Assembly: GCA_947247005.1 (NCBI GenBank)
Contig: OX365962.1
Span: 11,567,201 to 11,631,200, forward strand
Reading direction: 5' to 3'
Length of the DNA: 64,000 nt
Origin: Spisula solida
Taxonomy: Eukaryota; Mollusca; Bivalvia; Venerida; Mactridae
Both the position numbers and the translations under genes were made by a program. This document shows, one piece after another, positions 53,901 through 61,780 of the stretch (the first letter of the stretch is position 1; the number at the start of each line of letters is the position of its first letter). Below the pieces are notes generated by a model, which searched no databases, was not told the DNA's origin, and was given only the letters and a program-made list of their open reading frames with translations.

Positions 53901-56900
53901 TTAACACTCTGGACCGTTACAATTAGATAAAACACGAGTTTGTTCATTTATGTCTCTGACACCTACACTGTTTTCAGTCGTCTGTCACAAAATCCGTCAC
54001 AGAAATGGCTCTTTCTCAGTGAAAAACACAGTAATATACAATATAACATCTGCAACAGTTATTCTCTGGTGGTTCCTGTATTAAGCTTAATCAAAACAGA
54101 TTGCTGTCACCCTATTAATACTGTAAATCCAAAGAATAGTTTGACTTTATGAAACGAAAGTCAAATGTCCGCCATTTTGAATTGAAGAGTTATTTTCGCA
54201 AGGGAGAGCACTCGGGACATCAATTTGGGCAAGAGACCACCAAATTACAGCAAAATTCTCAAAATTGTCAATTTTCTTGCTGGAGTTGTAGATTTGTTTT
54301 AAGAGTGCCCACAAATGTTTTTCTTTATACTTGTTGACTGACTCTATGCTCATTCACCTATATTAATCGCTATATTGAGTAATGCTGCGATTATTGTATA
54401 AATGCAGGTAAAAAAGACCACAAAATCATGTTTTTTGCCTCACAACCTCGAGTTTAACAGGCTATAAAAAAATTACTAAAGTATATATTTGTTTTCTTTT
54501 GCTATTAAGTGTTAGGTAATTTATTTCAATTTATGTTTATAACTTTGAATATTTGTTGTTATAGAAAAAAAATTAATATTTCGAGAACAGGTCTCTTTTT
54601 CACGTTTTTTCACATTTCCCCAACTTTAAGACCGGTTGCTATGGAAACGGAGAGGAATTTCAAGAAATGGAAAAAATTTGAAATTAAAATATGGGGTCGG
54701 TCTACACAACTAACACATTTTTATCAAAATCTGAGAGATTGCGTGGCCAAAAAAAGTTGGTGCTCTCAGAGAACTGCTCTTAATGCACATAGATTCATAA
54801 TATTTAATTAATAATTTTAACAAAATCTTACTGTTTACACCTTTGTGTTCTGTATGTTTTAACCTTTAGATTTGATAATTTGATAATTTGTTTGATCCTT
54901 TTTGATTTTTGAATTTTAGGTTATACGAAAATGACCTGGGCCGACAGAGGACCGGTTTGTTTCCATTGTGATCAAGAAAATAGCCCGGCTGAATGTTCTA
55001 AACTAGCTGTGTGTGGGAGAGACGAGGTATGATGTGTTCAGTGTATTCATCATTTGCAATTACACCCCTTTATGGTAATATGTTAAGTTAATGCAGTGTG
55101 CTATTTGAAGCATGTAATTCATTGCGGGGGTCGTTAGAAGTATATTATTTTAGGGCATAATGATGGTACGTTCTTTCTCTTGCGTAGGTGGCTAGGTTCT
55201 GTCACCGCTTCTTTATTTAGTTTCGTTTTCTCGTTCAGTTGGAAATAGGGCGTTTTACCGTGTTATTGTGGTCTGTGATGGTTTTATGCTTTATGTACTC
55301 GGCTGTTTTAGTTAAGTGTTGCCGTCCTTGTCAGATTTTAATTGTATTTTTCAGGGAGATAATGTGTTGAAACCTTCTCTAGTCACACATCGCTGAGGTG
55401 TTATGTCAAAACTCTTAGAAATAGTTTCAAACTATTGTTACCAATATTATAAAACGGCAAATTGGTTTTACATCTTTCAAAACTCGTCCCATACTTAATG
55501 ATTGCATCCGTTCGTCGTAAACTGTATTAACAACTGTGATAATGAACGCAGTCGTTGAATTATTTATTGCTAAACGCCACACGACGTATTTGAAATTATG
55601 GTAAAGTAGTTTTATATAAGAAACGTGCGCTAAACACATAAAAACAAACTTCACATTGATATAACATTTGGTAACATTGAGTAAATGTTACGCACATTGG
55701 ATAAATATACATGTATAGAATGTCTCTAGAATATTTCCTAAGAAATTAAGATTTTAAAGGCTAAAGAAAAACACCGAATGGGTTTGACCATATGTATACA
55801 TGTAGGCAAGTTAACCGTATTTCATTATATCATTTTCTAGGTTTGTGCTGTGGCTCATACAAAGGTGGCAACAACGCAGCAAACAATATGGAAGTCATGG
55901 TGTATACACACCTCGGTAGGTCGACATTACAATACACTATCGTATCGCATTCATTATACCTGGATTAATCAGTAGTTTTATTTAAAAATGATAACGCTTT
56001 GATATCAAAGTGATCGCCCGCTTCGGGTGTAGATTTCTAGGGCTTGGCATTTCAGATAAACACTAACATTTCCCATGGTTGGGTTTGACCCAACTACCTA
56101 ATAGTTACATATTTCACTGTAAAATGTATCTACAGTACGGGCAAAAACTTCAACAAATGTACAAAAACTATATGTATTACACATTTTTGTCAAGAACCAG
56201 ATATTCCATTTCCATTATTTCTCTCTAGAGATTTTACTTATTTCTTACCTGACAAGGTCAGAACGTTTACAAGACCAGGGGTGGTATTAAGTTTTGATTT
56301 TAAATAATTGGAGAATGAGAATAGCCAACCATATCGCCTGTTACCGACTAAGAGTTTAGTATGGTGTGATCTGATTGGTTGTCCTTATCCTTAGGTCATG
56401 TAAGATCATATTGAATATCACCCCGGGAACCTAATTAGTTTCAGTAGAAAGAAATGTGTATTGTATTGTCTGCAATATTTTAGTAGACCACATCGGAACG
56501 GACTCGCATCGGTTTTCCTTCTGTCAACCGTCCGCTCACACGACGCATGTCCTAACCAAATCACACACGTACAGATACATTTTGTTAAACAAGTATATAT
56601 AAAACAAGCATCGCTTACTGTTACATGTATATCCAATCTCACAACAACTCATTAAGTTTTCCATTGTTTTAGGAATGTGTCAAGGATATACAACTGTATA
56701 AGAATAATACGCATGTCGAAGAATTCACTGCTGTCGGCAAATACGCTGGTTTAAGAGGTAAGTACATTGTATGATGACAACCAAGTGATTGATGCAGTTA
56801 ACTGATAGCCTATCACTGGCACATGTAGGAACTATTGAGATTGTCTGCAACTTAGGTATGTGTGAGTTATGAATTGCTGTCCTTGCAATGTGTGGGTGTC

Positions 56901-57786
56901 CTGGTTATTTGTTGTTTCATGGCCTTTACTAATGTTATGTTTGATTATGTCGGAACTTCGACACGTGCTGTTGTCAGATTTCAATTTCATTTAACTCTGT
57001 TTTAATATTTATTCTTTTTCTAGCTAAATATGATTAGGCAACAGGCTTAGCCTATATTAGCCCTCTCCTTACATTTCTTCATTTCACTTCTTTATATTCC
57101 GCTATTTCTGCTGATTTATGCTTTCACTGCTCCATTTTTGTGAGATTTACATTGACTACCATACAACCTTACAATGTAGTTTGTTAGACACAGGTGCTAA
57201 CGGCAAATAAAAGTGCGTAATTTTGGGACAAAAATGTAATTACCCCGGAAGAAAACAATATACACCGTGTCCCTTTAATTTCGGTAATTACATTGTACTT
57301 TCAGTGCTTTGATTTTGTTACAGTTAATGGTCAGTGTTGGCTGATGTGCTGTGTGGACGATTTATGTAATAGACAATGTCCGGGTATGTGTAACTTTTAT
57401 GATATTTCTGCAAAACAAATTATTGAGTATTGGTTAATATCCCAGAAACACGTGATTATGAATTAAAATTTAACGGTGGACAAAGTACCTTGATTGATTT
57501 CATGGGTTAACGTCACGGTCCCTGATCCGAAATCATTACAAAATGTGAAATTTGTTTATACATGTAACATTGACTTTTGTATCCTTATAAACTTATAATT
57601 GATTAAAAAATGGGACATCGTCGCATGCACACAATATATACTACATGCAATAAAAATTGTACTAGTATATAAAATTCGACACTTGTTAACGGTAATTTTA
57701 AAGCAACCACATATATATCATCAGAAAACACATTGATCTATTTTTCAGATACGCCTACCGCACTGTATACTAATCTGATTGGATGA
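38887..57786 (+). CDS. Gene B: secreted EGF(4)-Thr linker-LU(2) protein, 16 exons
   Basis: Joined exons total 1494 bp, an open frame of 497 codons plus stop. Exons: 38887-38926, 40262-40369, 41522-41662, 43059-43172, 43436-43549, 44176-44289, 45372-45485, 46081-46203, 47671-47747, 48033-48104, 48517-48628, 54920-55026, 55841-55915, 56673-56757, 57324-57383 and 57749-57786. It has the architecture of gene A with four instead of six EGF domains and an extra 8-Cys exon after the N-terminal module. LU domain 1 lacks C4 and C6. All phases agree and all introns are GT-AG, although the donor after 41662 (GTTTGT) is weak. A 5.5-kb TTAA-bounded element separates its two LU domains. The product should be secreted; its partner is unknown. 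Confidence 0.85.
39400..39630 (+). repeat. Dispersed repeat R2, gene B intron 1
   Basis: This is the R2 body with only one 51-bp-like unit (GCATTGTGCCTTGTGTG..CTCGGCTGG). It then reads CTGTCTGACTTAATATTAT, as in gene A just before exon 2. It occupies the same intron as the 27-unit array in gene A. Confidence 0.8.
39702..40106 (-). pseudogene. Unidentified 134-codon ORF, antisense in gene B intron 1
   Basis: A minus-strand frame of 134 codons starts [20 protein letters not shown] and has a balanced, coding-like composition with eight or so Cys and many Lys/Arg. No family was recognised. No splice sites or promoter tie it to a gene. It may be the end of a transposon protein. Its 5' part lies inside the 121-bp tandem duplication described at 40028-40261. 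Confidence 0.35.
40028..40261. repeat. 121-bp tandem duplication covering the exon 2 acceptor
   Basis: ACGCTTTACGAAACTTGACG-like sequence at 40031 recurs at 40152. Both copies run through AATTATATCCATAATCATGC to ACACTAGACTGTATTT.AG. The second copy ends in the functional acceptor of exon 2 and the first ends in TATTTTAG, a decoy acceptor. Confidence 0.88.
40262..40369 (+). CDS. Gene B exon 2: short Cys-rich module
   Basis: 108 bp, phase 1-1, with acceptor TTTCAG and donor G|GTAAGT. It encodes CYGESC, QDC, TTC, LTC and NNCLC, seven Cys. The second Cys of gene A's CC pair is the one retained. It is the counterpart of 17997-18104. Confidence 0.8.
40370..41521. other. Gene B intron 2, no feature recognised
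   Basis: AT-rich intron; no further exon or shared repeat recognised. Confidence 0.4.
41522..41662 (+). CDS. Gene B exon 3: 8-Cys module without counterpart in gene A
   Basis: 141 bp, phase 1-1, with acceptor TTCATAG. It encodes [25 protein letters not shown] and NTC, eight Cys in 47 residues. The first half resembles an EGF start, but the whole does not match EGF spacing. The donor GTTTGT is weak and a foldback element begins about 20 bp further on. No equivalent was found in gene A. Confidence 0.68.
41684..42551. mobile_element. Foldback element with about 39-bp terminal repeats
   Basis: The left end ATAAAGGACAAGGTTC, then GGCTTAATTTGGCCCTG, recurs inverted at the right (CAGGGCCAAATTAAGCC, then GAACCTTGTCCTTTAT). 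A second inner inverted pair, CCTTCCCAAAAACCACGATG, lies at about 41930 and 42036-42055. No transposase is present. It is a non-autonomous DNA transposon in gene B intron 3. Confidence 0.88.
42575..42855 (-). mobile_element. tRNA-derived SINE with poly-G tract
   Basis: On the minus strand a tRNA-like head (GTCCAGTGGTAAGGAC and box B GGTTCGATACC, about 42790-42850) leads into a body with TTTACACCAGGCACGTAAAA. A run of 18 G lies at 42624-42641 on the plus strand. It belongs to a different family from 1-455. Confidence 0.7.
43059..43172 (+). CDS. Gene B exon 4: EGF-like domain 1
   Basis: 114 bp, phase 1-1, with acceptor TTTCTAG and donor G|GTAAGT. Six Cys in EGF spacing; CSSSPC and CHNAGTC fit the O-glucose and O-fucose consensus. 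Confidence 0.88.
43436..43549 (+). CDS. Gene B exon 5: EGF-like domain 2
   Basis: 114 bp, phase 1-1, with acceptor CTTCTAG and donor G|GTAGGT. Closely similar to exon 4 including the preceding intron (CGCCGATTATACTTCTAG), so it is a recent exon duplicate. CNSKPC and CHNDGTC fit the O-glycan consensus sites. Confidence 0.88.
44176..44289 (+). CDS. Gene B exon 6: EGF-like domain 3
   Basis: 114 bp, phase 1-1, with acceptor CTTCAG and donor C|GTAAGT. Cys spacing is complete (CESNPC-x5-C-x10-C-x-C-x8-C). Counterpart of gene A exons 4 and 7. Confidence 0.88.
44290..45371. other. Gene B intron 6, mostly unannotated
   Basis: A stretch at 44920-45010 (CACAGGTATGCG..ATGCACGGG and ATAAACACACATTATCGATT) resembles 31255-31345 in gene A, although the introns are not equivalent, so it is a dispersed repeat. 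Nothing else is supported. Confidence 0.45.
45372..45485 (+). CDS. Gene B exon 7: EGF-like domain 4
   Basis: 114 bp, phase 1-1, with acceptor GATTGCAG and donor A|GTAAGT. Six Cys in EGF spacing with a GYSG turn. Counterpart of gene A exon 8. Confidence 0.88.
45525..45860. repeat. 38-39-bp tandem repeat, about 8.5 copies
   Basis: The unit is AACAAGGAAAGTATATTGCC followed by TCCCTTTATATTGAGATT. The first five copies are nearly identical and the last three decayed. It starts 40 bp after the exon 7 donor. Confidence 0.92.
46081..46203 (+). CDS. Gene B exon 8: Thr-rich linker
   Basis: 123 bp, phase 1-1, with acceptor AACACAG and donor G|GTATGT. Thr, Pro, Ser and Ala dominate, followed by [13 protein letters not shown] as in gene A. 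The last bases and the donor are copied several times downstream. Confidence 0.82.
46204..46505 (+). repeat. Tandem copies of the exon 8 end and its 5' splice site
   Basis: The exon end and donor, CACATGATCCTAAATACG|GTATGTA in overlapping parts, recur about every 40 bp. Good copies have G|GT at 46292, 46373 and 46413, and a GTTTGT form at 46333. Copies near 46462 and 46495 have lost the GT (TGATAAG, TGATATG). The first intervening copy (near 46232) lacks the donor. Reading on from the true exon meets an in-frame TGA within 40 bp. Confidence 0.85.
46836..46985. mobile_element. Palindromic MITE-like element
   Basis: CCGTTGTATACCGGCTGTTA on the left is complementary to TAACAGCCGGTATACAACGG on the right, with GTTCTGACGC/GCGCCAGAAC further in. 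A half copy lies at 20720-20845. Confidence 0.85.
47671..47747 (+). CDS. Gene B exon 9: first LU domain, N-terminal part (C4 lost)
   Basis: 77 bp, phase 1 to 0, with acceptor TTTGCAG and donor GAG|GTAAGA. It encodes CLTC, NAC and ARSGPHE: the fourth LU cysteine is Ser (AGT) where gene A has TGT. Confidence 0.86.
48033..48104 (+). CDS. Gene B exon 10: first LU domain, middle part (C6 lost)
   Basis: 72 bp, phase 0-0, with acceptor ATTACAG and donor AAG|GTAATT. C5 (VCSVES) is kept. The sixth Cys is Ser (LGSKDSK, codon AGT) where gene A has TGC. C4 and C6 pair in the CD59-type fold. Confidence 0.86.
48517..48628 (+). CDS. Gene B exon 11: first LU domain, C-terminal part
   Basis: 112 bp, phase 0 to 1, with acceptor ATTCCAG and donor G|GTAAAC. 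It keeps C7, CSECC and NDHLCN. It is three codons shorter than gene A exon 12. Confidence 0.87.
48680..48790 (-). repeat. Diverged R2-like tail, inverted
   Basis: It reads 'atcggacagggaatgcagctgtca', 'aaacagcaaagcatgaaagac' and 'acaaaggacacgca' (in parts), resembling the inverted R2 tail at 19615. The match is weak. Confidence 0.35.
49025..49100 (+). mobile_element. Possible tRNA-like SINE head
   Basis: TAGTTGTAGAACACCCGCTT and GTGGGTTCTAGTTG resemble boxes A and B at tRNA-like spacing. No tail was identified. Confidence 0.3.
50190..50410. repeat. Two copies of the 'gatcctgacataactcaaac' repeat
   Basis: 'agtttccaagctaggtttat' followed by 'gaaacttggta' occurs twice, about 155 bp apart, and matches 14625-14685. 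Confidence 0.75.
50945..51035 (-). pseudogene. tRNA-like relic or SINE head
   Basis: On the minus strand it has box A (TAGCTCAATGGTTAGCG) and a perfect T arm (CTGGGTTCAAATCCAG). The acceptor stem does not pair and the anticodon loop lacks T33, so it is not a working tRNA. Confidence 0.6.
54920..55026 (+). CDS. Gene B exon 12: second LU domain, N-terminal part
   Basis: 107 bp, phase 1 to 0, with acceptor ATTTTAG and donor GAG|GTATGA. It encodes [11 protein letters not shown] and AVCGRDE with C1-C4 all present. Confidence 0.87.
55170..55360 (+). repeat. Diverged R2-like tail
   Basis: 'ttatgtactcggctgtttta' and 'gttaagtgttgccgtccttg', followed by 'tcagattttaattgta', resemble the ends of the R2 copies at 26930 and 39590. 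The match is moderate. Confidence 0.4.
55841..55915 (+). CDS. Gene B exon 13: second LU domain, part 2
   Basis: 75 bp, phase 0-0, with acceptor TTTCTAG and donor TCG|GTAGGT. It encodes VCAVAHTK (C5) and KSWCIHTS (C6). Confidence 0.87.
56673..56757 (+). CDS. Gene B exon 14: second LU domain, part 3
   Basis: 85 bp, phase 0 to 1, with acceptor TGTTTTAG and donor G|GTAAGT. It encodes ECVKDI (C7), an NNT sequon and KYAGLR. Confidence 0.86.
57324..57383 (+). CDS. Gene B exon 15: second LU domain, C-terminal part
   Basis: 60 bp, phase 1-1, with acceptor TTACAG and donor G|GTATGT. It encodes [15 protein letters not shown]. Confidence 0.87.
57749..57786 (+). CDS. Gene B exon 16: C-terminal tail and stop
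   Basis: Acceptor TTTTTCAG. It encodes [11 protein letters not shown] and TGA, matching the end of gene A. Confidence 0.82.
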
Positions 57787-57846
57787 AACATGGTCTCATG
57801 AAAGACAATCAGCATCGTTATTATCTGTACCTCGAATATGTTATGG

Positions 57847-57852
57847 ATTAAA
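57847..57852 (+). terminator. Candidate polyadenylation signal, gene B
   Basis: ATTAAA, 61 bp after the stop, in the same position as in gene A. Confidence 0.5.
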
Positions 57853-58114
57853 CATTTGAAACGCGGCTGAATTTCTTATATATACGTTTGGTAATGTTAA
57901 CAGGCATTTAGATTATATTGACTTATACTGTCAACAAAGAGAAGTGTCACTATAGAGGCTCCGAAGGAGATGGGAACGGACGTGTTGGTAATATAAATTA
58001 TTAATAGTTTTACAAATAAAACATCATGGCGAAGACACAAACTAAACGAAGGACAATGTTCTAACTTATTGTTTGCTTTGAGGCGAACATAATACAATAT
58101 AGAATAAATGAACC

Positions 58115-58331
58115 TAACTTACTTACTTATTCCTCTTCGTGCCCGGTGGGTCATAAGGCTGCAATGATCTCTCTCCACTTGGTCCTGTCTTTGACTACTT
58201 TCTGCGCCACACCCACCGATAGACCAATATCTGCAAGTTCTGTCATTATATTCTTCGCCAGGTTTCCTTTTTCCAGGTGGTGTCCACCGTACAGTCACTG
58301 TTGAGTGTCGTGGTTGGTCCATTCTGAACAC
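58115..58331 (-). pseudogene. LINE ORF2 3' end fragment
   Basis: On the minus strand it reads TVRWTPPGKRKPGEEY. After a frameshift it continues KVVKDRTKWREIIAAL, then a stop and PTGHEEE. This is the usual C-terminal end of several non-LTR retroelement proteins (..W..PPGKR.RGRP...DR..WR..V.AL). It is short, frameshifted and dead. Confidence 0.75.
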
Positions 58332-58609
58332 ATTACCTAAATTAACCTAAAGCATTTCAGAATTAATGAAAACATTACAGTAATACCTCAGGAACAACTT
58401 TTCGATTGTTTAATTTTCGTAAATTTCAATAATAAGAAAATTGACCAATATCGTCTTACGATAGAGCCTTTTTGAAAGCAGATAACTTATAACATAGCGT
58501 CCTTGAATATCCGTGCTTATCCGTTGTCCAATCAGAATTGTTATTTAACTAATTAAACAAGTCTTACGATACGAGAAAAAACTAGCGATAGTTCAAATTT
58601 CTGTACTAT

Positions 58610-58805
58610 ATATAGGCTATTCTTAAGACGTTTGCAACCATGTAAATGAAGTTCGACTAAACAAATCGATATAACCTCAACATGTAATCGTATTATACGA
58701 CAATAGTACCTAATTCATTGAAGCCGAAACACGCCACTATACACTTTCTTGTTTTCGTCATCGTGTTTATTTATTTTCATATTTTCGTGTTACAGATAGA
58801 CATAT
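58610..58805 (+). repeat. Duplicated block, copy 1, with empty foldback site
   Basis: 'caaccatgtaaatgaagttc' and 'gactaaacaaatcgatata' recur at 60815-60855. Both copies end in GTTACAGATA (58789-58798 here). Here the sequence continues GACATATCC without an insert. Confidence 0.75.
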
Positions 58806-59054
58806 CCTAGGCGAGTACTTCAGGATTCTGACAAAACTGTCAAATTGTCTTTAGGTTTATTAGTATTTTGGCTATAAATTCTTAAAGTTTATTACAAGTT
58901 TATTATTACGTAAATAAAGGCCACCGGCCCAAAATACAAATACATGCATGTTCACATAATAATTTCAAAATAGAAATTAGAGTGACACTTGTCTTTACCA
59001 CAGTGATTTTCAATATAGTATAAATGCCTTGTCGCAGGTTAGTTCTAACATTAT

Positions 59055-59270
59055 AATTATGCCCCCCATCTTAGATGAGGGGGTTTATTGCTTTGCACAT
59101 GTCGGTCGGCCTGTCGGTTGGTCGGTAGAACAAATGGTGTTTCCGTTTAATAACTCAAGAACGCTTTGTCCTAGGATCTTCAATCTTTACATGGCGGTTG
59201 GCAATTAGATGACCAGTATTGGTTTTTAGGTGAGTAGGCCTAGGGTCAAGGCCGCTGTGATCTTTAACAT
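59055..59270. repeat. Dispersed 'gtcggtcgg' repeat
   Basis: ATGCCCCCCATCTTAGATGA followed by GTCGGTCGGCCTGTCGG resembles the starts at 8871 and 32350. Confidence 0.5.
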
Positions 59271-59455
59271 TAATATAAGCGGATTTAACTCAGTGGTAAC
59301 ACGCTTGGCTGTCAATCCAGAGGACGTGGATTCAATCCCTAGCATTGGAACTTGACATTTTTGAAATAGTTATGATATTTCCCGCTTTATCTGGCCGTGT
59401 GGTCTGCAAAGTATCTGGAAGTTCCAGGAAGCTGTGTATCGGTGCTATATACCTG
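59271..59455 (+). mobile_element. SINE, 3'-truncated copy
   Basis: It starts with the tRNA head (GCGGATTTAACTCAGTGG, box B GATTCAATCC) and runs through GGAAGCTGTGTATCGGTGC, then stops matching at about 59455. The tail is missing, unlike 1-455. Confidence 0.85.
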
Positions 59456-60006
59456 CCGAACTGTTACCAAAATGTAGTTACGATAATTTCATACGATTCA
59501 GAGGACATAATCATCTTGCTGTTGACAGAACTTTGTGTTTGACCGTTTTTCATTACGTTCTGGTGACGTCACTTTTGAGTCACGAATTTGTCACACTTGG
59601 AGTTCAACTTCTGTTTATTTCAGTACCTAACGTCCAAATGTCATCATTTTTGCAGACATTGTCCAGCATGTATCATGTAATGATACGGCGAAGTTTGAAA
59701 ACCAACGATATGATAGTATTAAAGATACACTCAATTACGCAGTCGCCGTTAATGGTAATTGTTGGGCTGCGCCGGGTGCGTGTTACCATGGTTTTATAAT
59801 GGACTATTATGAGCGGACCTGCTAGTGTTACTCGATAAATCAGACATCGAATTTTCGCAATTGAATTCCGATTTCATATTATGTAATAATATTTGTATAA
59901 TATTGACAAATGTAGCCGTGAGGACCCCAGTCCTGTTTATTTTTGAACGTCCCACGTATACATGCAATATTGTCTAATTCAATCTCATTACATTAAATGG
60001 ACATAC

Positions 60007-60419
60007 TACACTGCCCACCAAAAATAAGTATACAGGTGTTATTTGTCCACTTACTTGCCTGTAATAATACTATTTGCAGAACAGTGAAGCAACAATGTAT
60101 TTGAAGAAAAGGAATATGTTTGTTTATTAAATGGAAAGGCCATACATTAATTGGTACCCTAGATGCAAAATCTAAAGTTTCTTTGTCCCTCTTGAATGGT
60201 AACTTTGTCACAAAAAGATGGAAAATTCAGCCCTTTTGATCACATGGTTCTTTTAGTTCCGAACATCTTCATTTCTATCTCTATTTTGACTCATTTAGTA
60301 ACCGTAGTTTCAGAAACTAGAATAATTGTGACCGTCTGATAAACAGATATTGAATAATTTAACCAAGTTTAATTTTGCAACAAATGTTTACTGTATACTT
60401 ATTTTTGGTGGGCACTGTA
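60007..60419. mobile_element. Mariner-like MITE, copy 2
   Basis: The ends are TACACTGCCCACCAAAAATA and TATTTTTGGTGGGCACTGTA. It is longer than the copy at 36944, with an extra middle part of about 160 bp. Confidence 0.85.
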
Positions 60420-60769
60420 TAGGTATATTTTTAACTTTGGTAATCCAAAACGGACTCGTCTTCTGAAAAGGGAGGCGTGTTTTCATGATGGGTATCTATT
60501 GCAACTGTAAAACCCAACGTATTTATCTAGAATACCTCTAATCGGATTAGTCCATAGTTTGAAGTACAACAACATGCATAACCTAGAAATGTACGTTTTT
60601 AATATAGGAGAGATGATGTTTGTATACAAAGGCTCTCCTATGGTTTGCAAACAAAAATTTTGGAAAGGACACCAAAGTGGGGGCGGGTAAACTATAAGCC
60701 GGTTATAGATCACATACTACTATTAGAATTATAAACAGGTTAATTAAATTGTTTATTATTCTAATATAT

Positions 60770-61064
60770 CATATATAACCTATACGTATAAGACTATCAT
60801 TGGGATGTTTGAAACCATGTAAATAAAGTTGGACTAAACAAACCGATATACCCGGAAGTGTTATTATTCAAAAGTACGGTGTTGCGTCAGTGACATTGCC
60901 TTTGAATGAGTCTATACAACACGTGATACATGCAAAGTACTATGACGAAACACGAAAATAAGAAAGTACGACGACGATTACGCGAAAGTACGATAATGAA
61001 TACACGAATCACGTTTTTGTATTCTTCATCGTCTTTCCATTTTTCATATTTCGAGTTACAGATA
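60770..61064 (+). repeat. Duplicated block, copy 2, holding the foldback insertion
   Basis: Relative of 58610-58805. It ends GAGTTACAGATA directly before the foldback at 61065. Confidence 0.75.
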
Positions 61065-61472
61065 CAGTGTAGCAATACCACGTGACTTACAAGAAGAAAT
61101 TTGTAAACATTGAAAATAAAATAGCCATAAGTATTTTATTTCTTCATCGATTTCTATTAAATATACGCCACGCTAAGGGGGACATTATTTGCTTTTCATG
61201 AAATATAAGATCTTTTTCAGCAGCTTTACCGGTTTTTTCTTTACCATGTGAAACCTACACGTTCCACGGTTACACAGGGTAATGGACAAAACGGCACATC
61301 AGCTGAAAAAGATTTAATATTTCACGGAAAGCAAATAATGTTCCCCTTAGCGTGGCGTAGATTTCATAGAAATCGATGAAGAAATAAAATACTTATGGCT
61401 ACATTTGTGTTCCAATGTTTACAAATTTCTACTAGGAACTGTAGTAAAAAACCACGTGGTATTGCAACACTG
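61065..61472. mobile_element. Foldback DNA transposon FB1, copy 2
   Basis: 408 bp, with ends CAGTGTAGCAATA and TATTGCAACACTG (one mismatch). It is flanked by a perfect AGATA duplication (61060-61064 and 61473-61477). After the right-hand AGATA the sequence reads GACACATTC, matching GACATATCC after the empty site at 58798. It lies about 310 bp before the gene C start. Confidence 0.92.
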
Positions 61473-61780
61473 AGATAGACACATTCAAAGCAATTGCCCT
61501 AATGGAAGTACGTAAATACATACTAGTAGATGAAATGTCCCGGTAATTTATATGGATACTGCCCAGATTGGCCCCACATATCGAAGTGACCCTTCAATTT
61601 GAAGCGTTGGAAATGATCTTTTTCTTTATCATCTGTGATTTGTCTACTGAGATGAAATAAGGGACTGGTAATCACGACAACATAGTTATATAAAGATATG
61701 CTTGACCTTCCTTGACCTTACTCGATACCATAATGATATACTGTCCTATGTAGATCATACTAGTCTTTGTTGAGTACAGT

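Larger units (their letters stand above)
49244..54779. mobile_element. 5.5-kb TTAA-bounded element with 16-bp inverted ends
   Basis: TTAA (49240-49243) is followed by GAGCAGTTCTCTGAGA. At the other end TCTCAGAGAACTGCTC is followed by TTAA (54780-54783). The 16-bp ends are exact complements. TTAA duplication is the mark of piggyBac-type (and Kolobok) transposition. No transposase frame was recognised inside, so this is a non-autonomous or gutted copy. It contains 'gtccg' repeat parts (50190-50410), a tRNA-like relic (50950-51035) and much AT-rich filler. It accounts for most of the intron between the two LU domains of gene B. Confidence 0.75.

Noticed and set aside
15798..57786. Genes A and B as a single giant gene
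   Set aside because: Gene A has its own stop and ATTAAA signal, and gene B its own signal peptide and upstream block.
59434..59799. 121-codon ORF
   Set aside because: It starts inside the SINE end and runs into unique DNA without splice sites or recognisable domains.
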